33,161 nt of DNA from Betaproteobacteria bacterium RIFCSPLOWO2_02_FULL_67_26. Its GTDB lineage: Bacteria > Pseudomonadota > Gammaproteobacteria > Burkholderiales > SG8-41. Shown here piece after piece: positions 5,645-14,556 of this stretch (within the stretch, counting starts at the first letter, position 1; each line of letters starts with the position of its first letter). The notes below the pieces were generated by a model. That model saw nothing but the letters and a program-made list of their open reading frames with translations. It searched no databases and was not told the DNA's origin. The stretch spans positions 106,572-139,732 of the forward strand of contig MERD01000040.1 of NCBI GenBank assembly GCA_001771935.1. Direction: 5' to 3'. The position numbers and the translations under genes were made by a program.

Positions 5645-7582
5645 GTGGGCAGCTCGGAGATGGAATACACCATCCAGCAGGTGTCGGAGATGCTCGGCAT
5701 CCCGATCCAGAAGCTGCGGCGCTGGGACGAGCAAGGCGTCCTGGTCGCCGGGCGCACCCACGGGGGCCACCGCCGCTACTCCAGGGAGCTGATCGACCGC
5801 CTGACCGGCTCGGGCCCCGCCACCGCGAACGACAAGGACCGGGAACTGGCGACGATCCGCAAGTCGCTCGCCGAGAAGCGCCGCATCATCCAGCTCCTGC
5901 TGGATAGCGAGAACCGCTACCGCGACCTGGTCGAGACCTCGCACGACCTCATCTGGACGACCGACGCGCAGGGACGGTTCACCTACCTCAACGCGGCGGC
6001 CCAGGCCATCTTCGGACTCGCGCCCAAGGACCTGATCGGCCGCTGCTTCTTCGATTTCGAGGCCGGCACCTCGCACCTGTCCAACCGGCGCTTCCTGGCG
6101 ACGCTGAAGCGCCACAACGAAGTGAAGCACTACGTGACGCGGCTGGTGACCGCCAGGGGTGAAGACCGCTGGATCGGCATCAATGCGCGCGCGCTGGCGG
6201 ACGAGAACGGCGGCATGCTCGGCATCCGCGGCACGGCCCGCGACATCACGGAGGAGCATCTGGCGACGATGCGCATCGAGCATCTCGCGCTGCACGACGC
6301 GCTCACGGACCTCCCCAACCGGCACAGCCTGCAGCGCCGCGTCGAGGCGGCCCTGCAAGCCGGGGGCGTCGGGGCGCTGCTGTTCCTCGACATCGATCAC
6401 TTCAAGTACGTCAACGACAACTTCGGGCACCGCACCGGCGACCAGCTGATCGTGGGGGTCGGCAGCGTGCTGTGCGATCTCGCGCGCAACCTCGACGGCG
6501 AGCTGTTCCGCCTCGGCGGGGACGAATTCGCGATCCATCTGCCCTCGGCGCTGCGCAAGGAAGCCGTCCAGATCGCGGAGCAGGCGCTCGACGCCGTGCG
6601 CCGCTATCGGTTCCAGGCGGCCGACAACAAGGTGATCTCCAGCCTGGCCGCCTCGACGGGCATCGCGCTCTACCCGTTCCACGGGGCCGACATGCTGGCG
6701 CTGCTCGCGAACGTGGACATCGCGATGTACCAGGCCAAGGAGCTCGGCCGCAACCGCCACGTGCTGTTCGACCAGGCGTCCGAGGGCCTGCGCAGCACCC
6801 ACCGGCGCATCCACTGGGCGAAGAAGCTGCGCGACGCCCTCGACGAGGACCGCCTGGTGCTGTTCCAGCAGCCGGTGGTCAGGCTGAAGGACCGCAGGAC
6901 CGTGCATCATGAAATTCTGGTCCGCATCCGCGACGAGGGCGGCGGCTACATCCTGCCCGGCAACTTCGTCGAGCTGGCCGAGTCGCTGGGCCTGATCCAG
7001 GAAATCGACATGCGGGTGGTCGAGAAGCTGCTCGCCTACCTGCGCTCGAGCGGCCAGGCCAACCGCAAGCTCCGCTACTTCGTCAACCTGTCGCGGGTCT
7101 CGATCTCGGACCACCACTGGATCCAGAGCTTCCTCGCGATGCTGCGCGACAGCGGCGTCAATCCCAACCAGCTGGTGTTCGAGATCACGGAGACGGCGGC
7201 GATGTCGGAGATCGACGTCACGCTCACCTTCATCCGGCGGTTGAAGGAGATGGGCTGCCGTTTCGCGCTCGACGATTTCGGCGCGGGCTTCAGCTCGTTC
7301 TACTACCTGAAGCGCTTCGACGTCGATTACCTCAAGATCGACGGCAGCTTCATCCGCGACCTGGCGACCGACGAGGGCAGCCGCATATTCGTGCGCGCCC
7401 TGACCGACGTCGCGCACGGTCTCGACAAGCAGGTGATCGCGGAGTGGGTGGAAAACCCCGAAGTGCTGAACCTGCTGCTCGGGATGGGCACCCAGTTCGG
7501 CCAGGGGTTCCTGTTCCAGCGGCCGGTTCTGCTCGAGCGGGCCGCGATGCCTGCCCTCGCCCGCGGCGCCAGCGCCGCCTGA
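5645..7582 (+). CDS. MerR-PAS-GGDEF-EAL protein, candidate DSF receptor and c-di-GMP enzyme
   Basis: A soluble 645-residue multidomain regulator without membrane segments. Residues 6-52 are a MerR-type winged helix (YTIQQVSEMLGIPIQKLRRW, then GGHRRYS). Residues 60-88 are a charged helical linker, 88-205 a PAS domain with PAC tail, 215-375 GGDEF with intact GGDEF at 291-295, and 395-640 EAL. The EAL metal site looks complete: E423 (in EIL rather than EAL), the N of FVNLS, E of EITET, D543/D544 of DDFGAG, K of LKIDG, E600/E603 of AEWVE, and QG. The allosteric RxxD is absent (NLDG). The order PAS-GGDEF-EAL beside rpfF is that of the Burkholderia receptor RpfR, but RpfR starts with an RpfF-interaction domain, not a DNA-binding one. 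Start: GTG 5645 has the best ribosome site (AGGGGAG, 5633-5639); ATG 5570 and ATG 5660 are alternatives. Ligand and targets are inferred. Confidence 0.88.
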   Translation: MGSSEMEYTIQQVSEMLGIPIQKLRRWDEQGVLVAGRTHGGHRRYSRELIDRLTGSGPATANDKDRELATIRKSLAEKRRIIQLLLDSENRYRDLVETSHDLIWTTDAQGRFTYLNAAAQAIFGLAPKDLIGRCFFDFEAGTSHLSNRRFLATLKRHNEVKHYVTRLVTARGEDRWIGINARALADENGGMLGIRGTARDITEEHLATMRIEHLALHDALTDLPNRHSLQRRVEAALQAGGVGALLFLDIDHFKYVNDNFGHRTGDQLIVGVGSVLCDLARNLDGELFRLGGDEFAIHLPSALRKEAVQIAEQALDAVRRYRFQAADNKVISSLAASTGIALYPFHGADMLALLANVDIAMYQAKELGRNRHVLFDQASEGLRSTHRRIHWAKKLRDALDEDRLVLFQQPVVRLKDRRTVHHEILVRIRDEGGGYILPGNFVELAESLGLIQEIDMRVVEKLLAYLRSSGQANRKLRYFVNLSRVSISDHHWIQSFLAMLRDSGVNPNQLVFEITETAAMSEIDVTLTFIRRLKEMGCRFALDDFGAGFSSFYYLKRFDVDYLKIDGSFIRDLATDEGSRIFVRALTDVAHGLDKQVIAEWVENPEVLNLLLGMGTQFGQGFLFQRPVLLERAAMPALARGASAA

Positions 7583-7596
7583 TTACCCCCGTGAGG

Positions 7597-7614
7597 GCGG
7601 GAGGGCTCTCCCGC
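7597..7614. terminator. Possible hairpin between convergent genes
   Basis: A perfect 7-bp stem GCGGGAG (7597-7603) / CTCCCGC (7608-7614) with a GGCT loop, 14 bases after the EAL gene stop and before the convergent Nudix stop. There is no clean T run on either side, so termination is only plausible. Confidence 0.35.
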
Positions 7615-7639
7615 GCTCCCGCTCTCCCGTCTTTCCGAC

Positions 7640-8197
7640 TCAACGGCAGAACTTGTCGGCCCACATGAGGCCGATGATGGTCTTGACGTCGGTGAGGGTG
7701 CCGTCCCTGACCCGGCGCAGGGCCTCGGCAAGGCCCAGGGGCGCCACCTCGATGAACTCGCCGTCGTCCGGCGCGTGGCCGACGTCGGTCAGCTGGCGCG
7801 CGAGGTAGAGCTCGATCCGCTCGTCGGAATAGCCGATGCAGGGATGCAGCGTGGTCAGGTGACGCCACTCCCCGGCCTCGTAGCCGCACTCCTCCCGCAG
7901 CTCGCGCCGCGCGGTCTGCAGCGGGTCCTCGCCGTGGTCGATCTTGCCCGCGGGGATCTCGTGGAAATGCCGCCCCAGGGAATAGCGGAACTGGCGCACC
8001 AGCACCACTGTCCGCGCGTCCAGGAACGGCACCATCGCGACCGCGCCGGGATGCTTTATGGTTTCGCGCCGGGCCGGCTTGCCGTCGGGCAGCCGCACGG
8101 CGTCCTCCAGCACATGGAGCAGCCGGCCGCGATAGACCGTTTTCGAGGAAACGGTTGTTTCGGTGAAATCCAGCGGTTTGGGGTCGGTCGCGGGCAC
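7640..8197 (-). CDS. Nudix hydrolase, ADP-ribose pyrophosphatase type
   Basis: A cytosolic hydrolase with a textbook Nudix box at residues 84-106: G84-x5-E90-x7-R98-E99-L100-x-E102-E103-x-G105. The N-terminal strand pattern (VYRGRLLHVLEDAVRLPDG) and PGAVAMVPFLDARTVVLVRQFRYSLGRHFHEIPAGK are those of the ADP-ribose/NDP-sugar pyrophosphatase branch (NudF/YffH-like), which splits ADP-ribose to AMP and ribose-5-phosphate. The frame is open to GTG 8227. I prefer GTG 8197, because it overlaps the nuoN stop as TAGTG, giving 185 residues and suggesting translational coupling. As the last gene of the nuo operon it fits a housekeeping role in clearing NAD breakdown products, an arrangement seen in other betaproteobacteria. 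The exact substrate cannot be read from the sequence. Confidence 0.85.
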   Translation of the reverse strand: MPATDPKPLDFTETTVSSKTVYRGRLLHVLEDAVRLPDGKPARRETIKHPGAVAMVPFLDARTVVLVRQFRYSLGRHFHEIPAGKIDHGEDPLQTARRELREECGYEAGEWRHLTTLHPCIGYSDERIELYLARQLTDVGHAPDDGEFIEVAPLGLAEALRRVRDGTLTDVKTIIGLMWADKFCR

Positions 8198-9645
8198 TAC
8201 AAGGAAACCTGGATCGAGTAGAGGCACAGCGCCAGCAGCGGCTCGGGCAGGATGCCGAACAGCAGCACGGCGAGCCCGTTCAGGCTGATCAGTATGCGGA
8301 AATCACCGCGCGGCGCGATGGGCGCCGTATCGGCGGGCGCATCGAAGTACATGAGCCTGACCAGCCGCAGGTAGTAGAAGGCCCCGACCAGCGAAAACAG
8401 CACGGCGACCACGGCGAGCCAGACGTAGCCGGCGTTGATGACCGCCTGCAGCACCGTGAGCTTCGCGTAGAAACCCACCGTCGGCGGCACGCCCGCCATG
8501 GAAAACATCAGGAGCAGCATGAGGAAGGCATACCACGGGCTTCTCTGGTTGAGCCCCTTGAAATCCTCGAGGTTCTCCGCCTCGAAGCCGCTGCGCGAGA
8601 GCAGCAGGATCATGCCGAAGGTGCCGAGATTCATCAGCACGTAGACCACGACGTAGAACATGCCCGCCCCGTAGCCCGTCAGGTTGCCCGAGAGGATGCC
8701 GAGCAGCAGGTAGCCCATGTGCCCGATGGTGGAATAGGCGAGCATCCGCTTCAGGTTGGTCTGCGCGATGGCGGTGACGTTGCCGATGGCGAGGGAGAGC
8801 ACCGCCATGACGATCAGCATCTGCTGCCACTCGCCGACCAGCTGCTCCGCGCCGAGTCCCTGCACCAGCAGCCGCATGATGAACGCGAAGGCGGCGAGCT
8901 TGGGGGCCGAGCCGATGAACAGCGTCACCGCGGTCGGCGCGCCGTGGTAGACGTCCGGCACCCACATGTGAAACGGCACCGCGCCGATCTTGAACCCGAG
9001 CCCCGCGACGATGAATACCAGTGCGAACACCAGCACCACGTCCCGCGCGCCGCCGTAAAAGATGGTGTCCGCCAGCTGCGCGATGCCGAGCGTCCCGGTC
9101 GCGCCGTAGAGCATGGACATGCCGTAGAGCAGCATGCCGGAGGCGAGCGCCCCCAGCACGAAATACTTCATCGCCGCCTCGGTTGCGACCGGCGAATCGC
9201 GCTGCAGGGCCACCATCGAATAGAGCGAGAGGGAAAGCAGCTCCAGCCCCAGGTACAGCGTGAGCAGGTGGCTGGCGGAGATCATGACCATCATGCCCAG
9301 CGTCGCAAACAGCACCAGCACGAAAAACTCCCCGCGGTAGAGGCCGCGCGCCGCGATATAGGCGCGCGAGTAAACCAGCATCGTCGCGACCCCGATATAG
9401 GTGAGCAGCTTCAGCACGTCGGACATCAGGTCGTCCACGAACATGCCGCTGAACGTGGTGACCGGCTCCGCGCTGGCCGTCACGTAGGTGAGCACCAGGG
9501 CGCCGGCGAGCGCGAGCTGGGTCAGCGCGTAGGTGACGATGCGATGGTCGTCGCTCAGGAACAGGTCCACGACCAGGATCACGCACACCATCACGAGCAG
9601 GAACACTTCCGGATAGGCCGGCAGGAGAGGCGTGATGTAGGGCAT
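8197..9645 (-). CDS. nuoN: NADH-quinone oxidoreductase subunit N
   Basis: A 482-residue antiporter-like membrane subunit of complex I, equivalent to ND2, about the usual length (480-490). It is a chain of roughly 14 hydrophobic helices with family blocks such as [61 protein letters not shown] and [20 protein letters not shown]. The conserved Glu of ELLSL and the Lys residues of [10 protein letters not shown] and NLKRMLAYS belong to its half-channel for proton pumping. ATG 9645 is preceded by a GGAAGAAAG ribosome site after the nuoM stop 18 bases upstream. It is the last subunit gene and overlaps the Nudix start. Confidence 0.96.
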   Translation of the reverse strand: MPYITPLLPAYPEVFLLVMVCVILVVDLFLSDDHRIVTYALTQLALAGALVLTYVTASAEPVTTFSGMFVDDLMSDVLKLLTYIGVATMLVYSRAYIAARGLYRGEFFVLVLFATLGMMVMISASHLLTLYLGLELLSLSLYSMVALQRDSPVATEAAMKYFVLGALASGMLLYGMSMLYGATGTLGIAQLADTIFYGGARDVVLVFALVFIVAGLGFKIGAVPFHMWVPDVYHGAPTAVTLFIGSAPKLAAFAFIMRLLVQGLGAEQLVGEWQQMLIVMAVLSLAIGNVTAIAQTNLKRMLAYSTIGHMGYLLLGILSGNLTGYGAGMFYVVVYVLMNLGTFGMILLLSRSGFEAENLEDFKGLNQRSPWYAFLMLLLMFSMAGVPPTVGFYAKLTVLQAVINAGYVWLAVVAVLFSLVGAFYYLRLVRLMYFDAPADTAPIAPRGDFRILISLNGLAVLLFGILPEPLLALCLYSIQVSL

Positions 9646-9663
9646 GGCCGGCGCTTTCTTCCG

Positions 9664-11151
9664 CTACCTCAGCTTGCTTTGCGCGACGTGGTTCAGGAGC
9701 TCGTTGACCGGCGTGTGCAGGACCTCGGCGAACGGGTTGGGCCAGACGCCCATCGTCAGCACCGCCAGGGCGAGCAGGCCCAGCACCAGGAACTCGCGCG
9801 CATTGAGGTCCGCCAGCGCGCCCACGCGGGGATTCGCGACCGCGCCGAAGATCACGCGCTTGTACATCCACAGCGTGTAGGCCGCGCCGAAGACGAGCGT
9901 GGTGGCCGCCGCGGCCGCGTACCAGAAGTTGGCCTTCACCGCCCCCATGATGACCAGGAACTCGCCGACGAAGCCGCTGGTGCCGGGCAGTCCCGAGTTC
10001 GCCATCGCGAACAGCATGAACAGCGCCGCGAACACCGGCATGGTGTTGACGACGCCGCCGTAATCGGCGATCTGGCGCGAGTGGATGCGGTCGTAGAGCA
10101 CGCCGACGCACAGGAACAGCGCGCCCGAGATGAAGCCGTGCGAGATCATCTGGATGATCGCGCCCTCGAGCCCGTGGGCGTTGAAGATGAAGATGCCGAG
10201 CGTGACGAAGCCCATGTGGGAGACCGAGGAATAGGCGATCAGCTTCTTCATGTCGGCCTGCACCAGCGCCACCAGGCCGATGTAGACCACCGCGATCAGC
10301 GACAGCGCGATCACGAACCCGGCGAGGGTATGGCTCGCGTCGGGCACGATCGGCAGCGAGATGCGGATGAAGCCGTAGGCGCCGAGCTTCAGCATGATGG
10401 CGGCGAGCACCACCGAGCCGCCGGTCGGGGCCTCGACGTGCGCGTCCGGCAGCCAGGTGTGCACCGGCCACATCGGCACCTTGACCGCGAACGCCAGCAT
10501 GAATGCGATGAAGATCATGATCTGCGGCGCGAGCGGCAGCGGGAGGCGATAGTAGTCGAGCAGCGAGAAGCTGCCGTCCGACACGTTGTAGAGGTAGATG
10601 AGCGCGACCAGCGTGAGCAGCGAGCCCGCGAGCGTGTAGAGGAAGAACTTGAACGCGGCGTAGACCCGGTTCGGCCCGCCCCACACGCCGATGATGATGA
10701 ACATCGGGATCAGCGTCGCCTCGAAGAACACGTAGAACAGCAGCGCATCCAGCGCCGAGAACACCCCGTTCATGACGCCGGAGAGAAACAGGAACGACGC
10801 CAGGTACTGGGAAACGCGCTCCTTGATGACCTCCCACCCCGCGATCACGACCAGCACCGTCGTGAAGCTGTTGAGCAGGATCAGGAGCAGCGATATGCCG
10901 TCGATGCCGAGATGGTAGTTGACGTTGAAGCTCTCGATCCACGGCGCGAAATAAGTGAACTGGAAGCCGGTGGCGAGCCGGTCGTAGCCGGTGTAGAGCG
11001 GCAGTGTGACGGCGAATCCCAGCACGGCGCCGATCAGCGCGATCACGCGCGCCAGGCGCGCGTTGCGGTCGGATCCGGTAACGAGCACCGCGACCCCGAA
11101 CGCGATCGGGATCCAGATCGCGAGATTGAGAAGATTGAAGCCGAGCAGCAT
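9664..11151 (-). CDS. nuoM: NADH-quinone oxidoreductase subunit M
   Basis: A 495-residue antiporter-like subunit (ND4 equivalent) of the distal membrane arm, normal in length. Diagnostic blocks are NYHLGIDGISLLLILLNSF near 100, the FYVFFEATLIPMFIIIGVWGG segment with the essential proton-path Glu, FAVKVPMWPVHTWLPDAHVEAPT, and KKLIAYSSVSHMGFVTLGIF. It pumps protons in series with NuoL and NuoN. ATG 11151 lies seven bases after the nuoL stop without a strong ribosome site, so translation is probably coupled to nuoL. A very long plus-strand open frame runs antisense to it but is Arg/His/Gln-rich codon-bias shadow, not a protein. Confidence 0.97.
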   Translation of the reverse strand: MLLGFNLLNLAIWIPIAFGVAVLVTGSDRNARLARVIALIGAVLGFAVTLPLYTGYDRLATGFQFTYFAPWIESFNVNYHLGIDGISLLLILLNSFTTVLVVIAGWEVIKERVSQYLASFLFLSGVMNGVFSALDALLFYVFFEATLIPMFIIIGVWGGPNRVYAAFKFFLYTLAGSLLTLVALIYLYNVSDGSFSLLDYYRLPLPLAPQIMIFIAFMLAFAVKVPMWPVHTWLPDAHVEAPTGGSVVLAAIMLKLGAYGFIRISLPIVPDASHTLAGFVIALSLIAVVYIGLVALVQADMKKLIAYSSVSHMGFVTLGIFIFNAHGLEGAIIQMISHGFISGALFLCVGVLYDRIHSRQIADYGGVVNTMPVFAALFMLFAMANSGLPGTSGFVGEFLVIMGAVKANFWYAAAAATTLVFGAAYTLWMYKRVIFGAVANPRVGALADLNAREFLVLGLLALAVLTMGVWPNPFAEVLHTPVNELLNHVAQSKLR

Positions 11152-11158
11152 GGCGGGC

Positions 11159-13132
11159 TCAGGCGATAAAAACCATCGTCAGCAGCAGCAGGATGCCGAT
11201 GATCATGGCGAAGGCGTAGTGATAGATGTACCCGGACTGCAGGGTGCGGAGGACGCCTGCGAACCAGCCCACCGCGCGCGCCGAGCCGTTGATGAATCCG
11301 TCGATCATCGCCACGTCCCCGCCCTTCCACAGGCCGCCGCCGGCCAGGCGCGCGCCGCCCGCGAAGAACCAGTCGTTGAACTCGTCGAAGCCGTATTTGC
11401 GCTCGAGGAGGGTATAGAGGTATCCCGCCTTACCCTTGATCACCGCCGGCAGGTCCGGGCGCAGCAGGTAGAGGAAGGTCGCCGTGGCGATTCCGCCCAC
11501 CGCCAGCCAGAACGGCGCGGTTCCGAGCGCATGGATCATCATCGCCACCACGCCCTGGTAGTGCCTGCCCATCTCGCCCAGCACGTCGTGCGGGGCAGCG
11601 ACCACGATCGCCCCGCCGAAATAGCCGCCGAACAGCACCGGGCCGATGAACCAGCCGGCGCAAATCGATGGGATCGCCAGCAGGACGAGCGGCACGGTGA
11701 CGACCGCGGGGGACTCGTGCGGCGCGTGGCCGTGATCGTCGTGGTGCTCCCCGCCCCGGAAGCGCTCGGGCCCGTGAAACGTCATGAACAGCAGCCGGAA
11801 GGTGTAGAGCGCCGTCACGAACACGGTGGTGAGCACGGCGAAATACGCGAATCCCGAGCCCGGCAGCTTCGAGAAATGCACCGCCTCGATGATCGCGTCC
11901 TTGGAGAAAAAGCCGGCGAACCCGGGTATGCCGGCGCTCGAGATGGCGCCGATCACCATCGTGAGATAGGTGACCGGCATGTATTTGCGCAGCCCGCCCA
12001 TGTGGCGCATGTCCTGCTGATGGTGCAGCGCGATGATGACCGACCCCGCCCCCAGGAACAGCAGCGCCTTGAAGAACGCGTGGGTGACGAGGTGGAATAT
12101 CCCCGCCGCGTAGGCGGAGGCGCCGAGCGCGACCGTCATGTAGCCCAGCTGCGACAGCGTCGAGTAGGCCACCACGCGCTTGATGTCGTTCTGCACGATC
12201 GCAATGAACGCCATGAACAGCGCCGTGATCGCGCCGATCACCATCACCACCGAGAGCGCGGTCTCCGAGAGCTCGAACAGCGGCGACATGCGCGCCACCA
12301 TGAAGATGCCGGCGGTGACCATGGTCGCGGCGTGGATCAGCGCCGAGATCGGGGTCGGCCCCTCCATCGAGTCGGGCAGCCACACGTGCAGCGGGAACTG
12401 CGCGCTCTTGCCCATCGCGCCGATGAACAGGAGGATGCAGATCAACGTCATCAAGGACCACTTGAAATCCCACCAGAAGAACGGGAGCTCGATGGAATTT
12501 CCCGCAAGCGTTTTCGCGGCCGCGAACACCGCGGCATAGTCGAGCGTCCCGAAGTACATCAGGACGAGCGCGATGCCGAGCAGGAAGCCGAAGTCGCCCA
12601 CGCGGTTCACCAGGAACGCCTTCAGGCTGGCGTAGATCGCGGTCGGGCGCGTGTACCAGAAGCCGATCAAAAAGTAGGACACCAGCCCGACCGCCTCCCA
12701 GCCGAAGAACAGCTGGAGGAAGTTGTTTGCCATCACCAGCATCAGCATGGAAAAGGTGAAGAGCGAGATGTACGAGAAGAAGCGCTGGTAGCCGGGATCG
12801 TCGGCCATGTAGCCGATGGTATAGATGTGCACCATCAGCGAGACGAACGTGACCACCAGCATCATCGTCGCGGACAGCCGGTCGATGAGGAAGCCGATCT
12901 GGAAGCTTACGTTCCCGGAGTCGAGCCACCTGTAGACCGTGACGTTGTCGGCGGCGCCGCCGAGCACGTCGAGAAACACGACGGCCGAGACGACGGTCGA
13001 GACGATCATCAGCAGGATCGTGATCCAGTGCGCGCCGCGGCGCCCGATCGCCCAGCCGAACAGGCCGGCAATCAGGGCCCCCACCAGGGGCGCCAGTGGA
13101 ACGATCAGGTATAGCAACTGCATTCTTGTCAT
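11159..13132 (-). CDS. nuoL: NADH-quinone oxidoreductase subunit L
   Basis: The largest membrane subunit (657 residues, ND5 equivalent), at the tip of the arm. Visible are the N-terminal segment YLIVPLAPLVGALIAGLFG, the GWEAVGLVSYFLIGFWY block with the proton-path Glu, GKSAQFPLHVWLPDSMEGPTPISALIHAATMVTAG, and NDIKRVVAYSTLSQLGYM. An extended C-terminal part supplies the long lateral helix typical of NuoL. A His-rich patch (GGEHHDDHGHAPHES) sits in a loop around residue 460 and is common in this family. The start is ATG 13132, with AGGG six bases before it. A TTG two codons earlier and ATG 13123 are alternatives differing by a few residues. Confidence 0.96.
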   Translation of the reverse strand: MTRMQLLYLIVPLAPLVGALIAGLFGWAIGRRGAHWITILLMIVSTVVSAVVFLDVLGGAADNVTVYRWLDSGNVSFQIGFLIDRLSATMMLVVTFVSLMVHIYTIGYMADDPGYQRFFSYISLFTFSMLMLVMANNFLQLFFGWEAVGLVSYFLIGFWYTRPTAIYASLKAFLVNRVGDFGFLLGIALVLMYFGTLDYAAVFAAAKTLAGNSIELPFFWWDFKWSLMTLICILLFIGAMGKSAQFPLHVWLPDSMEGPTPISALIHAATMVTAGIFMVARMSPLFELSETALSVVMVIGAITALFMAFIAIVQNDIKRVVAYSTLSQLGYMTVALGASAYAAGIFHLVTHAFFKALLFLGAGSVIIALHHQQDMRHMGGLRKYMPVTYLTMVIGAISSAGIPGFAGFFSKDAIIEAVHFSKLPGSGFAYFAVLTTVFVTALYTFRLLFMTFHGPERFRGGEHHDDHGHAPHESPAVVTVPLVLLAIPSICAGWFIGPVLFGGYFGGAIVVAAPHDVLGEMGRHYQGVVAMMIHALGTAPFWLAVGGIATATFLYLLRPDLPAVIKGKAGYLYTLLERKYGFDEFNDWFFAGGARLAGGGLWKGGDVAMIDGFINGSARAVGWFAGVLRTLQSGYIYHYAFAMIIGILLLLTMVFIA

Positions 13133-13147
13133 GTCCAACCCTGGGTG

Positions 13148-13453
13148 TCAGCCCTTGAGGCTGTCGAGGTCCTCGACATTGATGGTATTGAGGTTGCGGA
13201 ACAGCGCCACCAGGATCGCCAGGCCGATCGCCGATTCGGCGGCCGCCACGGTCAGGATGAAGAACACGAACACCTGCCCGGAGGGATCGTCGAGGAAATG
13301 GGAAAACGCCACGAAGTTCAGGTTGACGGCGAGCAGCATCAGCTCGATCGCCATCAGCAGCACGATCATGTTCTTGCGGTTGAGGAAGATGCCGATCACC
13401 GCGATCGCGAACAGCACCGCGCCCAGCACCAGGTAGTGCGACAGGGAAATCAT
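13148..13453 (-). CDS. nuoK: NADH-quinone oxidoreductase subunit K
   Basis: A 101-residue, three-helix membrane subunit (ND4L equivalent), exactly the family size. It carries the two conserved membrane glutamates, in [19 protein letters not shown] and in [18 protein letters not shown], which form part of the hydrophilic axis transmitting the redox signal to the pumps. ATG 13453 overlaps the nuoJ stop in an ATGA junction, indicating coupled translation. nuoL follows after 15 bases. Confidence 0.97.
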   Translation of the reverse strand: MISLSHYLVLGAVLFAIAVIGIFLNRKNMIVLLMAIELMLLAVNLNFVAFSHFLDDPSGQVFVFFILTVAAAESAIGLAILVALFRNLNTINVEDLDSLKG

Positions 13454-14061
13454 TCTTGTTCTTTCTTCTCCACCGGCATCTTCACGATCCGCACCCGCTC
13501 GCTCGCTCGCGCGGCAACCTGCCTTGCCGGATCGATGTACTTGCTCTCCTTGCGGCGCCGCAGCGTCAGCGCGATCGCCGACACGATCGCCACCAGCAGG
13601 ATCACCGCGGCGATCTCGAACGGGTAGACGTACTCGGTGTAGACCAGCCGCCCGAGCTCCTTGGTGTTGCTGTAGCCCGCGGGCAGCGGCGGCGGGCCCG
13701 GCATGTCGTGGAACCCGGCGTAGCGGCCGCCCAGCACGATCACCATCTCGGCCACCAGGAGCGCCGCGACCAGGCCGCCCAGCGGCAGGTAGCTCCAGAA
13801 GCCCTCGCGCAGCCGCGCCATGTTGATGTCGAGCATCATCACCACGAACAGGAACAGCACCATCACCGCGCCGACGTAGACCAGCACCAGCGTGATGGCG
13901 AGGAACTCGGCCTGCAGCAGCATCCAGATCGCCGCGGACGTGCAGAACGCCAGCACCAGCAGCAGCGCCGCATGGACCGGGTTGCGCGACGTGATCACCC
14001 CGAGCGCCGACAGCACCAGGATCGCGGCGAAGAAATAGAAAACGAATTCGCTGAATGTCAT
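13450..14061 (-). CDS. nuoJ: NADH-quinone oxidoreductase subunit J
   Basis: A 203-residue membrane subunit (ND6 equivalent) with five predicted helices. It starts [20 protein letters not shown] and includes the family block [26 protein letters not shown], containing the pi-bulge helix that moves during turnover. The last third is a hydrophilic cytosolic tail ([20 protein letters not shown]) that ends in charged residues, as in many betaproteobacteria. Its ATG follows the nuoI stop directly (TAGATG), and the stop overlaps nuoK. Confidence 0.96.
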   Translation of the reverse strand: MTFSEFVFYFFAAILVLSALGVITSRNPVHAALLLVLAFCTSAAIWMLLQAEFLAITLVLVYVGAVMVLFLFVVMMLDINMARLREGFWSYLPLGGLVAALLVAEMVIVLGGRYAGFHDMPGPPPLPAGYSNTKELGRLVYTEYVYPFEIAAVILLVAIVSAIALTLRRRKESKYIDPARQVAARASERVRIVKMPVEKKEQE

Positions 14062-14556
14062 CTAGCGGTATGCCGCGTCATCCTCGCGGTCCTTCGCGAT
14101 TTTTTCTTCGTAGCGGTCCCCCACCGCGAGCAGCATCGGCTTGGTGTAGATGAGGTCTCCCCGCTTCTCGCCGTGGTACTCGAGGATGTGCGTTTCCACG
14201 ATGGAATCCACCGGGCACGACTCCTCGCAGAAGCCGCAGAAGATGCACTTGGTGAGATCGATGTCGTAGCGCGTGGTGCGGCGCGTGCCGTCGGCGCGCG
14301 GCTCGGATTCGATGGTGATGGCGAGCGCCGGGCACACCGCCTCGCACAGCTTGCAGGCAATGCAGCGCTCCTCGCCGTTCGGGTAGCGGCGCAGCGCGTG
14401 CAGCCCCCGGAAGCGCGGGCTCATCGGCGTCTTCTCCTCCGGGTACTGCACCGTGATCTTGCGCCGGAACAGGTGCCGGCCGGTGAGCATCATGCCCTTC
14501 ACCAGCTCGACGAGCAGGAACGTCCTGAAGGCATCGCGGATGCGCTCGACGACCAT
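14062..14556 (-). CDS. nuoI: NADH-quinone oxidoreductase subunit I (two 4Fe-4S clusters)
   Basis: A 164-residue ferredoxin-like subunit (typical 162-164) linking NuoG to the final cluster in NuoB. Two classic CxxCxxCxxxCP motifs are present: C65/C68/C71/C75 and C104/C107/C110/C114, which hold clusters N6a and N6b. The N-terminal amphipathic helix ([20 protein letters not shown]) lies on the membrane arm. The reading frame is open far upstream, but only the ATG at 14556 gives the family length, and it overlaps the nuoH stop as TGATG. The longer open frame is an antisense-frame artefact over nuoH. Confidence 0.97.
   Translation of the reverse strand: MVVERIRDAFRTFLLVELVKGMMLTGRHLFRRKITVQYPEEKTPMSPRFRGLHALRRYPNGEERCIACKLCEAVCPALAITIESEPRADGTRRTTRYDIDLTKCIFCGFCEESCPVDSIVETHILEYHGEKRGDLIYTKPMLLAVGDRYEEKIAKDREDDAAYR

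Noticed and set aside
8719-11169. An 816-codon open frame on the plus strand antisense to nuoM and nuoN
   Set aside because: The translation is an Arg/His/Gln/Glu-rich low-complexity string without domains, and nuoN and nuoM on the other strand are unmistakable. Long antisense frames are expected in GC-rich coding DNA.
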